A stretch of DNA of 44,218 bases from a virus: positions 1-44,218 of IMG/VR virus record IMGVR_UViG_3300033146_003054; one strand, 5' to 3'. Made by a program: the position numbers and the translations under genes. The notes under the pieces are model-generated. The model made no database searches, was not told the DNA's origin, and saw nothing but the letters and a program-made list of their open reading frames with translations. Shown piece by piece: positions 1 to 8,011 of the stretch; position 1 is the stretch's first letter, and every line of letters begins with the position of its first letter.

Positions 1-561
1 AAAGAGACTATATACGCAAGAAAAACTATATTAAAAGAAGTAGAAACTAAAGAAGCCCAAGGTTTTCAAGAAAATAATCATATACAAGGAGCTACTTCTA
101 GTTCTGTTAAATTAGGATTATATTATAAAGATGAATTAGTTTCATTAATGACTTTCGGCAAAAGCCGATTTAATAAAAAGTATGAATGGGAATTAGTAAG
201 ATTTGTAAATAAAAAAAACACAAAAATAATTGGAGGAGCATCAAAACTTTTTAAGAATTTTATAAGATTAAAAGTTCCAACTAATATAATAAGTTATTCA
301 GATGAACGTTTATTTGATGGTAATTTATATGAAATATTAGGTTTTAATTATTCTCATACGACAGTGCCACAATACTATTATACAAAACAAAATAAAAGAT
401 TCAATAGAATGAAATTTCAAAAGAAAAAATTAAAAGAAAGATTATTAAACTTTAATGAAAACTTAACAGAAAAAGAAAATATGAAATTAAATGGATATAA
501 TAGAATATATGATTGCGGACAGAAGGTTTGGATTTATAGTTGTAAAGATAATTATAAATAG
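1..561 (+). CDS. C-terminal domain of a phage Hef-type homing endonuclease (5' truncated by window edge)
   Basis: The frame is open from base 1, so the start lies outside the window. The visible 186 residues contain the signature of a domain found at the C terminus of many phage homing-endonuclease-like proteins: YARKT near the start, then LVSLMTFGKSRF, YEWELVRF, GGASKLFK, ISYSDER, NLYEILGF and a final YDCGQKVWIY. The catalytic part is expected upstream. The gene ends in TAG and overlaps the GTAAAGATAATTATA element that precedes the next gene. I recognise the family from its motifs; the label homing endonuclease rests on usual annotation, not on visible catalytic residues. Confidence 0.75.
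   Translation, partial: KETIYARKTILKEVETKEAQGFQENNHIQGATSSSVKLGLYYKDELVSLMTFGKSRFNKKYEWELVRFVNKKNTKIIGGASKLFKNFIRLKVPTNIISYSDERLFDGNLYEILGFNYSHTTVPQYYYTKQNKRFNRMKFQKKKLKERLLNFNENLTEKENMKLNGYNRIYDCGQKVWIYSCKDNYK
542..557 (+). promoter_or_regulatory. GTAAAGRTAA element (candidate late promoter)
   Basis: GTAAAGATAATTATAA lies in the 3' end of the preceding gene, 21 bases before the next start. The same motif precedes several virion genes in the window. Confidence 0.45.
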
Positions 562-578
562 ATTATAAGGAACATATA

Positions 579-1469
579 ATGACACTAAACGAACTTAATG
601 AAAGTTATGATGAATATGTATTAACAGAAGAATATTATCTTGAAGAAGGGCTTAAATTCTTTAAAAAAAGTAAAAGGCTTAAAAAATACGCTAATAAAAT
701 AAATAAAAAAATCGCTAAAAAAGAAGGAAAGAAAAGAATTTCTCCTGCACAACTTAATACGCTTAAAACTTTAAGTAAAAATCTAACAGATTTATCTGAT
801 AAGTATGCTGTGATTGAAAATGATTTTGCTTCTGGTAACACTGATAAGAAAATATCAAAAACAAAACTAAAAGAAGTTGATAGAGCTAATAAGAAAATTC
901 TAGCTAAACTTAAAAGCAAAGAAGTAGCAGGAACTTTTAAAGCAATTGGATTAGGGGCTTTAGTTATTGGACTTGGAGTTGTATTATTTCAAATTGGACT
1001 ATCTCCTCAAATGAAATCTGTTTTAGTTAAAGGATTTCAAAACGCTTCTGAAAAAGCAGAAGCTATAAAAGATGCAGCAGCAGCATCTTTAAAAACTTCT
1101 GCATCAAAAATATCTAATTTTAAAGATAGTATAGGAGCAGCTGATGCAGTTGAAGCACCTAGTGCTTCTTCAATAGCTAGTGGAAGTTCAGATGTTTCTG
1201 GATTAGCAAATGCAGAAGCTGGAAGTAAGGCAAAAAGATTAGAAGCAATAAAAACTTCTTCTAAATTAAGAAGATTAGAATTAGCAACAGATGGTGGTGA
1301 ACTAGCAAGAAGAGAAGTAAAAAATGCAGAAATAGCTAATTTAAATTATGCATCTATGAGAAGAACAAAAAACTTAAATGATATAAATGATTTAAGAGCA
1401 ACAGCAAGAAGAGCAGGAGTAGCTAATTTAAGTTATGCAGCTATGAGAAGAGCAAAAAAAAATAAATAA
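579..1469 (+). CDS. Ala/Lys-rich one-helix membrane protein, possible internal virion protein
   Basis: 296 residues preceded by AAGGA. The N terminus is acidic (residues 5-24) with LTE and LEE tripeptides that resemble T4-type prohead protease sites (L/I-x-E). Residues 25-115 are lysine-rich and helical, residues 120-141 form one hydrophobic segment, and the rest is Ala/Ser/Arg-rich with two near copies of a decapeptide at 253-262 and 282-291 (ANLNYASMRR and ANLSYAAMRR). No family recognised. Its rightward direction, candidate late promoter and similarity in style to the gene at 14854 suggest a virion component packaged with DNA; that is inference. Confidence 0.6.
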   Translation: MTLNELNESYDEYVLTEEYYLEEGLKFFKKSKRLKKYANKINKKIAKKEGKKRISPAQLNTLKTLSKNLTDLSDKYAVIENDFASGNTDKKISKTKLKEVDRANKKILAKLKSKEVAGTFKAIGLGALVIGLGVVLFQIGLSPQMKSVLVKGFQNASEKAEAIKDAAAASLKTSASKISNFKDSIGAADAVEAPSASSIASGSSDVSGLANAEAGSKAKRLEAIKTSSKLRRLELATDGGELARREVKNAEIANLNYASMRRTKNLNDINDLRATARRAGVANLSYAAMRRAKKNK

Positions 1470-1509
1470 TTCACATAAATAAATTTATTGTTCAGAAAAA
1501 AAAATAAAA

Positions 1510-1668
1510 TTAATCTTCATATTCCAACCATAAATCACGAAAGCTCGCAGCATATTTTTTTATATGTTTTGCGAGCTTTCTGTTATTAGAAATATCTTCT
1601 TCATCTTCTTTAAGAAGAGCCTCTAAAAGAAATATTTGAATTTTATTAAATAGGATTGATTGTTTCAC
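1510..1668 (-). CDS. Small hypothetical protein (52 aa, GTG start)
   Basis: GTG-initiated frame overlapping the last 23 bases of the upstream gene, with a weak GGA 10-12 bases before it. Composition is protein-like: a hydrophobic/acidic helix (ILFNKIQIFLLEALLKEDEE) followed by a charged, aromatic C terminus ending DLWLEYED. It is the last gene of the leftward block and converges on the gene ending at 1469. Function unknown. Confidence 0.45.
   Translation of the reverse strand: MKQSILFNKIQIFLLEALLKEDEEDISNNRKLAKHIKKYAASFRDLWLEYED
1539..1580. other. 11-bp inverted repeat (possible terminator hairpin between convergent genes)
   Basis: GAAAGCTCGCA at 1539-1549 pairs perfectly with TGCGAGCTTTC at 1570-1580. 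It lies inside the small leftward frame just before its end and about 70 bases past the end of the rightward gene at 1469. No T-run follows on either strand, so it is not a classical terminator, but the position between convergent genes fits transcription termination or mRNA 3' protection. Confidence 0.4.
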
Positions 1669-2068
1669 TTGTTTTATTTCCATTATCTATTTCCTGAATG
1701 TTAGCTTTATGCTTTGTGATTAAATCACAAGAAATATTAATAACGTTTTCAAAACTTCCATCTAAAGTTTTATATACTTCATATTTACTTTTACTATTAT
1801 CTAATTGATCAATATTATCTAATGTAATAGTTCCAGTTGTGTTTAAAGTTTTCTTAAAAAAAGCAATCTTCCATATATCTTGAAATGAATCTTCTATATT
1901 TTCTTCTATTAACATAAAAGCTACATCGTAATGATCTGGAATATATCCCATTTGAAAAGTAGGATATTCTTTTTTAAGAAGTTTTATTACTTCACCGTTC
2001 TGGTAATAATCTAATTTATCAGAATCTATTTTAGATGTATAAAATTTTGGTGTTTCTGTTTTAAACAT
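1646..2068 (-). CDS. Hypothetical protein (140 aa)
   Basis: Good ribosome site (AAAGGAGAG). No recognised domain; mixed alpha/beta composition without membrane segments. Likely expressed from the sigma70 promoter embedded in the preceding gene (2190-2218) and/or from the GTAAAGGTAA element at 2080-2089. Confidence 0.6.
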   Translation of the reverse strand: MFKTETPKFYTSKIDSDKLDYYQNGEVIKLLKKEYPTFQMGYIPDHYDVAFMLIEENIEDSFQDIWKIAFFKKTLNTTGTITLDNIDQLDNSKSKYEVYKTLDGSFENVINISCDLITKHKANIQEIDNGNKTSETINPI

Positions 2069-2114
2069 TATTCTCTCCTTTACCTTTACTAAATACCTTC
2101 TGTTCTAAATCCAT
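2061..2114 (-). CDS. Possible 17-residue leader peptide
   Basis: ATG preceded by AGGAG at 5 bases; frame codes MDLEQKVFSKGKGENNV and stops just after the start of the next gene, so the two overlap. The ribosome site is convincing, but the frame is too short to prove. It could couple translation to the downstream gene. Confidence 0.25.
   Translation of the reverse strand: MDLEQKVFSKGKGENNV
2080..2089 (-). promoter_or_regulatory. GTAAAGRTAA element
   Basis: GTAAAGGTAA on the minus strand, ending 11 bases before the start codon at 2068. Confidence 0.4.
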
Positions 2115-2122
2115 ATTATCTC

Positions 2123-3136
2123 CTATAAAGTAAAATCAGAAACTATTTTTACTTCTTTATTTTTATTTGCTCCATCAATCTTTCTCTTAATTATATCATT
2201 TAATACTTTTTTTGTCAAGCTTTCACCTGAGAATTTATAAATATTTATATCATCACAAATTCCTTTAAGAATAGCATATGATATATTAGCAGAAAGATAT
2301 TCTAAATGATCGGCCATTTCAATAAAAAATTTTTCTTCTTCTGGAATATAAGCTTTAAAAAATTCTAAATAATCTTTTTTATTAGGTAGTTTAAAATCAA
2401 AAACTCTATCAATTCTTCCTGGCCTAATAAAAGCACTATCAAATACATTAATATTATTTGTTGTAAATATAGAAACAACATCATTAATCTCTTCAATTCC
2501 TTCAAGAGTATTAAGAACTTTTCCAAGTATTTGATTAGGTGTATTATTTGTTTCTTTTCTTTCCATGAGAGCAGCATCAAAATCTTCAAATACAAAAATC
2601 TTTTTACCAGCCGTATAGTATTCATCAACATCTTCCATAAACTGTTTTACATCTTTAAATTGACGATAAGTAATACCATTTTTTTCTGCTTGATTCCTTA
2701 GCCATTGGAGGGTAAGTGTATTATGAGATATTATTTCATCTGTATAAAAGCATCTTACTTCTTCTACTTCTAAATCATACATTTGACTTTCTTTACCGTT
2801 AAAATAACATTTTGTTATTTTTTTCCATCCACTTTTTGTATTTATTTCATCGCCTTCTTTAAGATCTTTTAAAAAACTCCATTTTAAATTATTTTTATCA
2901 TCTAAAACTCCATTCCTTGTTTCAACTCTATGAAAATCAGCAAAAATTGATTTATTTTTATTATCTAATTCTACTACCCATTCAGGGTTTAATTGCGTTT
3001 TTAACATTGCTTTTACTTTTTTGTATCCAAATGGTGTTTCAACTTCTAAATCAATAGAAGGAATACTTGTTCCCGGTTCATCGTCTACATTATATAATTG
3101 AAATAATTCTTTTGCTGTCATTTCTATTTCATACAT
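2123..3136 (-). CDS. C-intein plus C-extein of a split-intein AAA ATPase
   Basis: Residues 1-139 read as the C-terminal piece of an intein: a block-B-like stretch IFADFHRVET (64-73), then YDLEVEEVRCFYTDEIISHN (120-139) matching intein blocks F and G with the terminal His-Asn. Thr140 is the +1 residue and starts TLTLQWLRN, which continues the Walker A motif left open at the end of the gene at 4072-4689. The C-extein carries Walker B (KKIFVFEDFD), sensor 1 (FTTNN) and an arginine-finger segment (IRPGRIDRVF), all typical of AAA+ ATPases. Splicing in trans would give an uninterrupted ATPase of about 375 residues. It overlaps the endonuclease gene by 8 bases. Substrate of the ATPase is unknown. 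Confidence 0.85.
   Translation of the reverse strand: MYEIEMTAKELFQLYNVDDEPGTSIPSIDLEVETPFGYKKVKAMLKTQLNPEWVVELDNKNKSIFADFHRVETRNGVLDDKNNLKWSFLKDLKEGDEINTKSGWKKITKCYFNGKESQMYDLEVEEVRCFYTDEIISHNTLTLQWLRNQAEKNGITYRQFKDVKQFMEDVDEYYTAGKKIFVFEDFDAALMERKETNNTPNQILGKVLNTLEGIEEINDVVSIFTTNNINVFDSAFIRPGRIDRVFDFKLPNKKDYLEFFKAYIPEEEKFFIEMADHLEYLSANISYAILKGICDDINIYKFSGESLTKKVLNDIIKRKIDGANKNKEVKIVSDFTL
2190..2218 (-). promoter_or_regulatory. Sigma70-type promoter inside a coding region
   Basis: TTGACA (2213-2218), 17-base spacer, TATAAT (2190-2195), within codons for SLTKKVLNDIIK near the 3' end of the C-extein. Would drive the genes at 1646 and 1510. Confidence 0.7.
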
Positions 3137-4106
3137 TTATTTTCTCCTCATATGGATTATATTTTATTTCTAATTTTTCCTTATATTTATTTTTCATATT
3201 TTTTAAAAATGTTTTAGGGTTTTGTCTTTGTCCTACGTCTGTTATCATTTTATAATTATTATATATTAATTTTGCTGCTTCTTTTTTACACTTTATTTTT
3301 TCTTTATTCCAAAACATTCCTTTAATTTCAATAATTTCACTTTCATTAATAATAAAATCAGGAAAATAATGATGTGGTTCTCCTTTAAATTCATAATAAA
3401 TAGGTTCTAAATCATATCTTTTAATTGATATATTGTTTTCAATACAATCAATAATATATTTTAATTCCCAAGTTCCTTGAAAAGCTATATGGTTAAACAA
3501 ACCATTAGAACTTTTTCCAAACATACCATTTTCTTCCATAGTTTTAACCATTTGAATCTTACTTTCAACACTATGATGCTTTCCGTAGAATGGATGTAAC
3601 TCACCAAATCTTCCTGTTGCTGGCATCATTTCACATGCTTCTTCTAAAGTATCTAAATTAAATCTTTCCATAACACTTTCATACGACATATTATTTTTTT
3701 TACCAGAAAAATTTTCAGTTGCTTTTTTTCTCATTTCAGCTGCTACTTCTTCGCCAAAACTTTCTTCCCAAGTTTGTCCAGTTAAAGATTTATTTCTTTT
3801 TATTGTCCGTTGAATATATTTATCATATTCTTCTTGAGAATATCCTCTATCAAGTAATGAAACTCCTTTACTAGCTTCCCAAGCACATTTTTTAGAACAA
3901 TATTTTTGTTCTTTTTTTGCTTTCTCTGTTGAAACTGAATATTCAGTTTTACAATTTTCACAAACTTTAATTAATACTTCATTTCTTCTATGACTAGCCA
4001 TAAGTTCACTAGTACATTCTTGAGAACAACATTTCTTAGTAGGTATTCCTAAAAATGTTTTTCCACATATTTCACAGATTCTTTCTCTTTTCTTGTAAGG
4101 CATCAT
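3129..4106 (-). CDS. Freestanding VSR-like homing endonuclease with two zinc ribbons, lying between intein halves
   Basis: 325 residues. Two Cys4 clusters at the N terminus: C11/C14/C27/C31 and C49/C52/C70/C74. The middle (about 150-200) has NUMOD-like GKHHSVESK text. The C-terminal third shows the VSR/EDxHD-type PD-(D/E)xK fold: WELKY, then EPHHYFPDF and EIIEIKG. The start lies inside the end of the N-intein gene (35-base overlap) and the end overlaps the C-intein gene by 8 bases, so the three are translationally packed. A nuclease between the halves of a split-intein gene is the arrangement described as fractured genes in environmental phage sequence. Likely role: copying the intein cassette into empty ATPase alleles. 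Confidence 0.8.
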   Translation of the reverse strand: MMPYKKRERICEICGKTFLGIPTKKCCSQECTSELMASHRRNEVLIKVCENCKTEYSVSTEKAKKEQKYCSKKCAWEASKGVSLLDRGYSQEEYDKYIQRTIKRNKSLTGQTWEESFGEEVAAEMRKKATENFSGKKNNMSYESVMERFNLDTLEEACEMMPATGRFGELHPFYGKHHSVESKIQMVKTMEENGMFGKSSNGLFNHIAFQGTWELKYIIDCIENNISIKRYDLEPIYYEFKGEPHHYFPDFIINESEIIEIKGMFWNKEKIKCKKEAAKLIYNNYKMITDVGQRQNPKTFLKNMKNKYKEKLEIKYNPYEEKINV

Positions 4107-4689
4107 AATCCTCCTTTGAATTAAACCTTACATTTACCTTTGCATCACGAAAAATACATTTACCGCATCCTGGAGGTGATTGAAATATTATTCCCCTTTT
4201 AAGTTTAATAAATTTAGTTCTGCAGTATTCTCTAAAATCTTCATTCATTAAAAATTTAATAGTTTCTTGTTCTATCTCATCAAAATTAATATTAATGACA
4301 GGATAATCATTATTAAATTTAAAATTCTTTTTAGATTCTCTATCTTTAAGCATTTTAAGAATTGCTTCCATTTCATCAGTTTTACCAATTAAAAAATCAT
4401 ATGCTCTTTCGTGAGTAAAAGGAGTAACTACTTTAATGAACTTATATTTATCCATTTTACAATAATTAAAATCAGAAATTGATTCTGTTCCTTTTTCTTT
4501 AATACTATAATCTTGAAGTATTTTAACTTCAAAATTTCCATAACGAAGGATATTTCTTTCTTCTTTTTTAATTTCATCTACTAAACTATCACTATCAGCG
4601 AAAAAGCTAACAGTTAATTTTTTTTCTTTTCCAAAATATTTTTCAATTTCTTTGCTATAGGTGTCCATTACAAAATTAAGTGCATCCAT
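4072..4689 (-). CDS. N-extein plus very short N-intein of a split-intein AAA ATPase
   Basis: Residues 1-177 are the N-terminal part of an AAA ATPase and end in IIFQSPPGCGK, a Walker A motif cut after its lysine. Cys178 begins an intein block A (CIFRDAKVNVRF), and the frame stops with TGA only 28 residues into the intein. The missing Thr and the rest of the ATPase are in the gene at 2123-3136. A 28-residue N-intein is far shorter than the roughly 100 residues of ordinary split inteins and matches the atypically split class (for example AceL-TerL). Good ribosome site (GAGGAG); overlaps the upstream stop by one base. Confidence 0.85.
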   Translation of the reverse strand: MDALNFVMDTYSKEIEKYFGKEKKLTVSFFADSDSLVDEIKKEERNILRYGNFEVKILQDYSIKEKGTESISDFNYCKMDKYKFIKVVTPFTHERAYDFLIGKTDEMEAILKMLKDRESKKNFKFNNDYPVININFDEIEQETIKFLMNEDFREYCRTKFIKLKRGIIFQSPPGCGKCIFRDAKVNVRFNSKEDYDALQEKRKNL

Positions 4690-4934
4690 TAATATAACTC
4701 CTCTTTTATTTCTTCATTATATATTACCATACCATCTTGAAATGATGTTTTTAAGATAGTAGTATTTGTTTTTTGTGATCTATTATTTATAAGATAGTTT
4801 GCTTTTGTATCTAATGATTTTTCATAAGGAAAACTGTCATTTATAATATCCATATTTGTTCCAAGCCATCTCTTCATAAAACTAGTATAATCTTTATGGT
4901 TTACTTCTTTATGAAATATTTTAATACTTTTCAT
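4689..4934 (-). CDS. Hypothetical protein (81 aa)
   Basis: Basic N terminus (MKSIKIFHKEVNHKDY) and acidic C terminus. No recognised domain. Overlaps both neighbours by a few bases, so it belongs to the same leftward transcript as the VWA protein and the split ATPase. Confidence 0.6.
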   Translation of the reverse strand: MKSIKIFHKEVNHKDYTSFMKRWLGTNMDIINDSFPYEKSLDTKANYLINNRSQKTNTTILKTSFQDGMVIYNEEIKEELY

Positions 4935-5122
4935 TTTATCCTCAGTTTTTTTTGAGTTTTAAATCTTTTTGTTTTATTAAATATATTACATCCATCTTCA
5001 TTTTGTCTTGATGTAATAACATCGCCCCAATAACTTCCCTTTATTGAATGTCTTTTTTTAATTATATCTTTTTCGTCAAAAAGTATTTTTCTATATTCTT
5101 GACTAGTTATAATATATGCCAT
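4931..5122 (-). CDS. Hypothetical protein (63 aa)
   Basis: Small, lysine-rich at the C terminus (KTKRFKTQKKLRIK). Start and stop overlap the adjacent genes. No family recognised. Confidence 0.55.
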   Translation of the reverse strand: MAYIITSQEYRKILFDEKDIIKKRHSIKGSYWGDVITSRQNEDGCNIFNKTKRFKTQKKLRIK

Positions 5123-6726
5123 TATTTATATAAAATCCTATTAATCCCTTTTTCTATATCTCTTTCATCTCTTGTAAGAAACATAACACTTTTTTTATCT
5201 TCTTTGTAAAACTTTAAATCTTCTTCTCTAAATTTATAATAAAAATATCCATCAGTAAGAACTAACAAATAAGGTAATTTAGTTTTATCCGGAATATAAA
5301 TTTTTTCTTTAGGATTAAGTGTCATTACCATACTATTATATTTAGTTTCAGTTCTATTTTCTAACCAAGAAAATATTCTTCGTGGATTAGTTCCACCTCC
5401 ACCTCTAAGCTCATAATTCTTCCAACCACCAACTTTATATTCTTCTATATCATTTGATGCAACATAACTATCCCACATCAAAGTATAAACTTTACCAGTA
5501 GAACTAAATTCCATTTCTTTTGCAATAGCATCAATTTCAGTAAAAAATCTTTCTTTATCATAATCATCATAAAAACAAGAACCACTTGTATCAATAGCAA
5601 CAATAACATAATTCTGTTGTTTAGTAAATGTTTTTAATTTATGTTTTCCTAACATTCCATATCTACTTCTTGGATTAAGAAGATGAGTAATATAACTTTG
5701 TTTAGTGCCTTTGACAGTTCCTCTGTCTGATAAATATATATTTAATCCTTGTTTGAACTCTTTCTTCCAATTAACATCAGATTTTAATAAATTATTAATT
5801 GCTGCTATTAACGAATTTCCTTTTGTAATCCCTGCTGCTTTTTGAGCAGCTTTTAATGCTTCGTTTTTTTCAATCATATCAGTTGCTTGCTTAACAAGAT
5901 TTTCAGTAAATACTCTTTGAGGAATTAATTCATCATTATTTTCTTCATTTTGATCCATTATATCTGGATCGTTATATCCATGAAGTTCATAATCCCAATC
6001 TTGTTTAACTCCAGTACTAAAAGATTGTCTTCCACCTGCCATAACAACAGGTAATAAATTATCTATTGGCTGGTCAGAGTAACTACCTTTTGGCCCTATT
6101 CCTCTATTAAAATTTGCATATAATTCTTCAATTGTTGGATAAGAGACAACTGAAAGAATATCTTCTTTACTCTCATAAGAAACTTTAGCATATTCGCCAC
6201 TATCAATTATTTTACAAAATTCATTCTTCTTTAAAAACTCTTTTTTATCATTAACTTGATTTTGTTGATACCAATTATATAACCTTGGAGTAGTATAAGC
6301 ATCTTTTTTAAGAATACTATAATCATTCTTAAACTCATCAGGTATAAGAAAACCTTTTCCTTCTGTTGGCATTCTAGGAGTTAATCCCAAAAAATTCATT
6401 TCCTGTATTTCAGTATTTATTATTGCATCTTCTGCTATATTTCTTAAATTACCGTCTGTAAGATTTTGATGAAGTGATAAATGGTGTTTGAAGATATGTT
6501 GAGCTTCGTGTACCAATACAAAATATAATTCTTCTAATGGAAGATCCAAAAACCTTTGAGTATAATAAAAATTAACTCTATTGTTTTTGTAATTTACGCC
6601 AGCAAATCCTTTTCCTATTAGCTCTTCATTCTGTATAAAATCGGAATTGATTATGAACAGATAAATGAGTGGTTCTTTGTCCATCAAATAAAATGATAAT
6701 TTAGAAATAATTTCTGGTCGTGTCAT
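5122..6726 (-). CDS. VWA-like protein with putative metallopeptidase domain (DUF2201 type)
   Basis: 534 residues. N-terminal putative metallopeptidase region with HEAQHIFKHH at 73-82 (HExxH zinc site). C-terminal von Willebrand A-like domain with a MIDAS motif DTSGS at 379-383. This domain pair is known from bacterial proteins that work with MoxR-type AAA ATPases, where the ATPase remodels or chelates partners through the VWA domain. A MoxR-like ATPase is encoded at 9794-11269 and the split AAA ATPase lies directly downstream, so either could be the partner. No signal peptide, so cytoplasmic. Whether the HExxH is catalytic cannot be told. Confidence 0.8.
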   Translation of the reverse strand: MTRPEIISKLSFYLMDKEPLIYLFIINSDFIQNEELIGKGFAGVNYKNNRVNFYYTQRFLDLPLEELYFVLVHEAQHIFKHHLSLHQNLTDGNLRNIAEDAIINTEIQEMNFLGLTPRMPTEGKGFLIPDEFKNDYSILKKDAYTTPRLYNWYQQNQVNDKKEFLKKNEFCKIIDSGEYAKVSYESKEDILSVVSYPTIEELYANFNRGIGPKGSYSDQPIDNLLPVVMAGGRQSFSTGVKQDWDYELHGYNDPDIMDQNEENNDELIPQRVFTENLVKQATDMIEKNEALKAAQKAAGITKGNSLIAAINNLLKSDVNWKKEFKQGLNIYLSDRGTVKGTKQSYITHLLNPRSRYGMLGKHKLKTFTKQQNYVIVAIDTSGSCFYDDYDKERFFTEIDAIAKEMEFSSTGKVYTLMWDSYVASNDIEEYKVGGWKNYELRGGGGTNPRRIFSWLENRTETKYNSMVMTLNPKEKIYIPDKTKLPYLLVLTDGYFYYKFREEDLKFYKEDKKSVMFLTRDERDIEKGINRILYK

Positions 6727-6784
6727 TAATTTCCCCGTTGTAATTCATTCTATATTTTCTCCTGTAAAAAAGATTTGGAAAAGA

Positions 6785-7114
6785 TTATTTATTTTCTTCC
6801 CCTGCTTTTAAAAAATTTTTAAAAAATTTAAAATCCATATGTAATCTCTGAGAAGAATTTACTGAATCTTTTTTATGGTATTCCACCATAACTCCGTGAT
6901 TAGGTTGGTAGGGAATTAATCTAACAAAATCTTTCGAAGACTCATCAACTATATCTAAATAATCTCCTTTTCTAAACACAGAAACAAATTTCCCTTTTCC
7001 TAATTTAGCAAACATGGAACTATCAATATCTATAAAAATATTATATTTTATTTTTAGCCATAGTTTTTTTAATTTTCTATTTGTCTTTATTTTTAACCAT
7101 ATTTTTTTTATCAT
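6785..7114 (-). CDS. Hypothetical basic protein (109 aa)
   Basis: N-terminal lysine/tryptophan repeat-like stretch (IKKIWLKIKTNRKLKKLWLK) that could form an amphipathic helix, followed by a beta-rich part. First gene after the promoter at 7132-7160, with AGGGAAAATA before the ATG. No family recognised. Confidence 0.6.
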   Translation of the reverse strand: MIKKIWLKIKTNRKLKKLWLKIKYNIFIDIDSSMFAKLGKGKFVSVFRKGDYLDIVDESSKDFVRLIPYQPNHGVMVEYHKKDSVNSSQRLHMDFKFFKNFLKAGEENK

Positions 7115-7131
7115 TATTTTCCCTATATATA

Positions 7132-7160
7132 ATTATAACAAATTATTCTTTTTTTGTCAA
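7132..7160 (-). promoter_or_regulatory. Sigma70-type promoter (conserved family)
   Basis: TTGACA (7155-7160), 17-base conserved spacer, TATAAT (7132-7137). The TGA stop of thyX is formed by the -35 box. Confidence 0.85.
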
Positions 7161-7909
7161 TCTTTTTGAAGCAAATCTAAAGCTGCTATTATTCGTTTAA
7201 TACTAATTTTCTCTCCAATCTTTTCTTGCAATTTCCAATTCAATTCAGTCATTTCATCAAAGATTTCCATAGTCCAAACTAAATCAGTTATTTTGTGAAG
7301 TATTCTACTTATTGCTTTGGCAAATTCTCTTGTTTCAAATTGAGCATGTTTATGTAATCTCAATTCAAGAAAATGAAGTAAATTTCTTAAATCAGCAGTA
7401 AAATATAATTCTGTATATGTAGAAGAAGGAAGAACTATTCTTGCCATTTCTTTTGCTACATCATTATCAATTAAACCTTCATAAGTATGAAACACATCTG
7501 TCATTAATGTATCATAAGCTTCATTAAAATTTTCATTATCTTCTTTATTAAATATTTCACCACTTCCTTGATGATTTGTTATTCCTTGCTTTCTCCAATT
7601 TTTTGGAATATAATATTCTTCATCTATTTGACTGTATCTTTGTGAAATCATATTAAATGAAAAAGTTCTATGACGTAATAAATGAGTCGCTACAAAATTA
7701 GGAACTCTTACATGAAATGTTAATACAACCATTTCAAAAGGAGAAAAATGCTGATTTTTATATAAATATCTAATCAAACCTCTATCCTCTTTATCTCCTT
7801 TAGAGGCAATTCCGCCAGTTGAGACACGAGCGGATTGGAGAATACGATAATCATCTCCTAATTTATCAATTAATTCAACGCAACCATGATCTAAAAAAAT
7901 TTCTTTCAT
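7157..7909 (-). CDS. thyX: Flavin-dependent thymidylate synthase ThyX
   Basis: 250 residues, the usual length of ThyX. Carries the family signature RHRTFSFNMISQRYS (RHR-x7-S), which holds the active-site serine and FAD/dUMP-binding residues. ThyX methylates dUMP to dTMP with methylene-tetrahydrofolate, FAD and NADPH; in phages it boosts dTTP supply, which suits a genome this AT-rich. The ATG overlaps the stop of the 31-residue gene upstream, and the TGA stop lies inside the -35 box of the next promoter. Confidence 0.95.
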   Translation of the reverse strand: MKEIFLDHGCVELIDKLGDDYRILQSARVSTGGIASKGDKEDRGLIRYLYKNQHFSPFEMVVLTFHVRVPNFVATHLLRHRTFSFNMISQRYSQIDEEYYIPKNWRKQGITNHQGSGEIFNKEDNENFNEAYDTLMTDVFHTYEGLIDNDVAKEMARIVLPSSTYTELYFTADLRNLLHFLELRLHKHAQFETREFAKAISRILHKITDLVWTMEIFDEMTELNWKLQEKIGEKISIKRIIAALDLLQKD

Positions 7910-8001
7910 TTTTCTCCCTCATTATATTTTTCTAAAAAAGTATCTAATAAAGTAGGAAAGGTTAGAGGATTTTGGGACTTAATCTTATAATATTCCCTCA
8001 T
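7906..8001 (-). CDS. Small hypothetical protein (31 aa)
   Basis: ATG preceded by AGGAAG at 4 bases; product MREYYKIKSQNPLTFPTLLD followed by TFLEKYNEGEK. Its TGA overlaps the thyX ATG (ATGA), a typical coupled arrangement. Function unknown. Confidence 0.65.
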   Translation of the reverse strand: MREYYKIKSQNPLTFPTLLDTFLEKYNEGEK

Positions 8002-8011
8002 TTTACTTCCT

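Noticed and set aside
635-919. Minus-strand open frame opposite the gene at 579
   Set aside because: No ribosome site, low-complexity Leu/Ser/Phe translation typical of the opposite strand of a Lys-rich gene.
2123-4689. Contiguous intein with a frameshift instead of a split intein
   Set aside because: Each of the three genes has its own start and ends in normal stops with short overlaps, the endonuclease is in a different frame with its own start, and both intein ends are intact, which fits a split arrangement better than decay.
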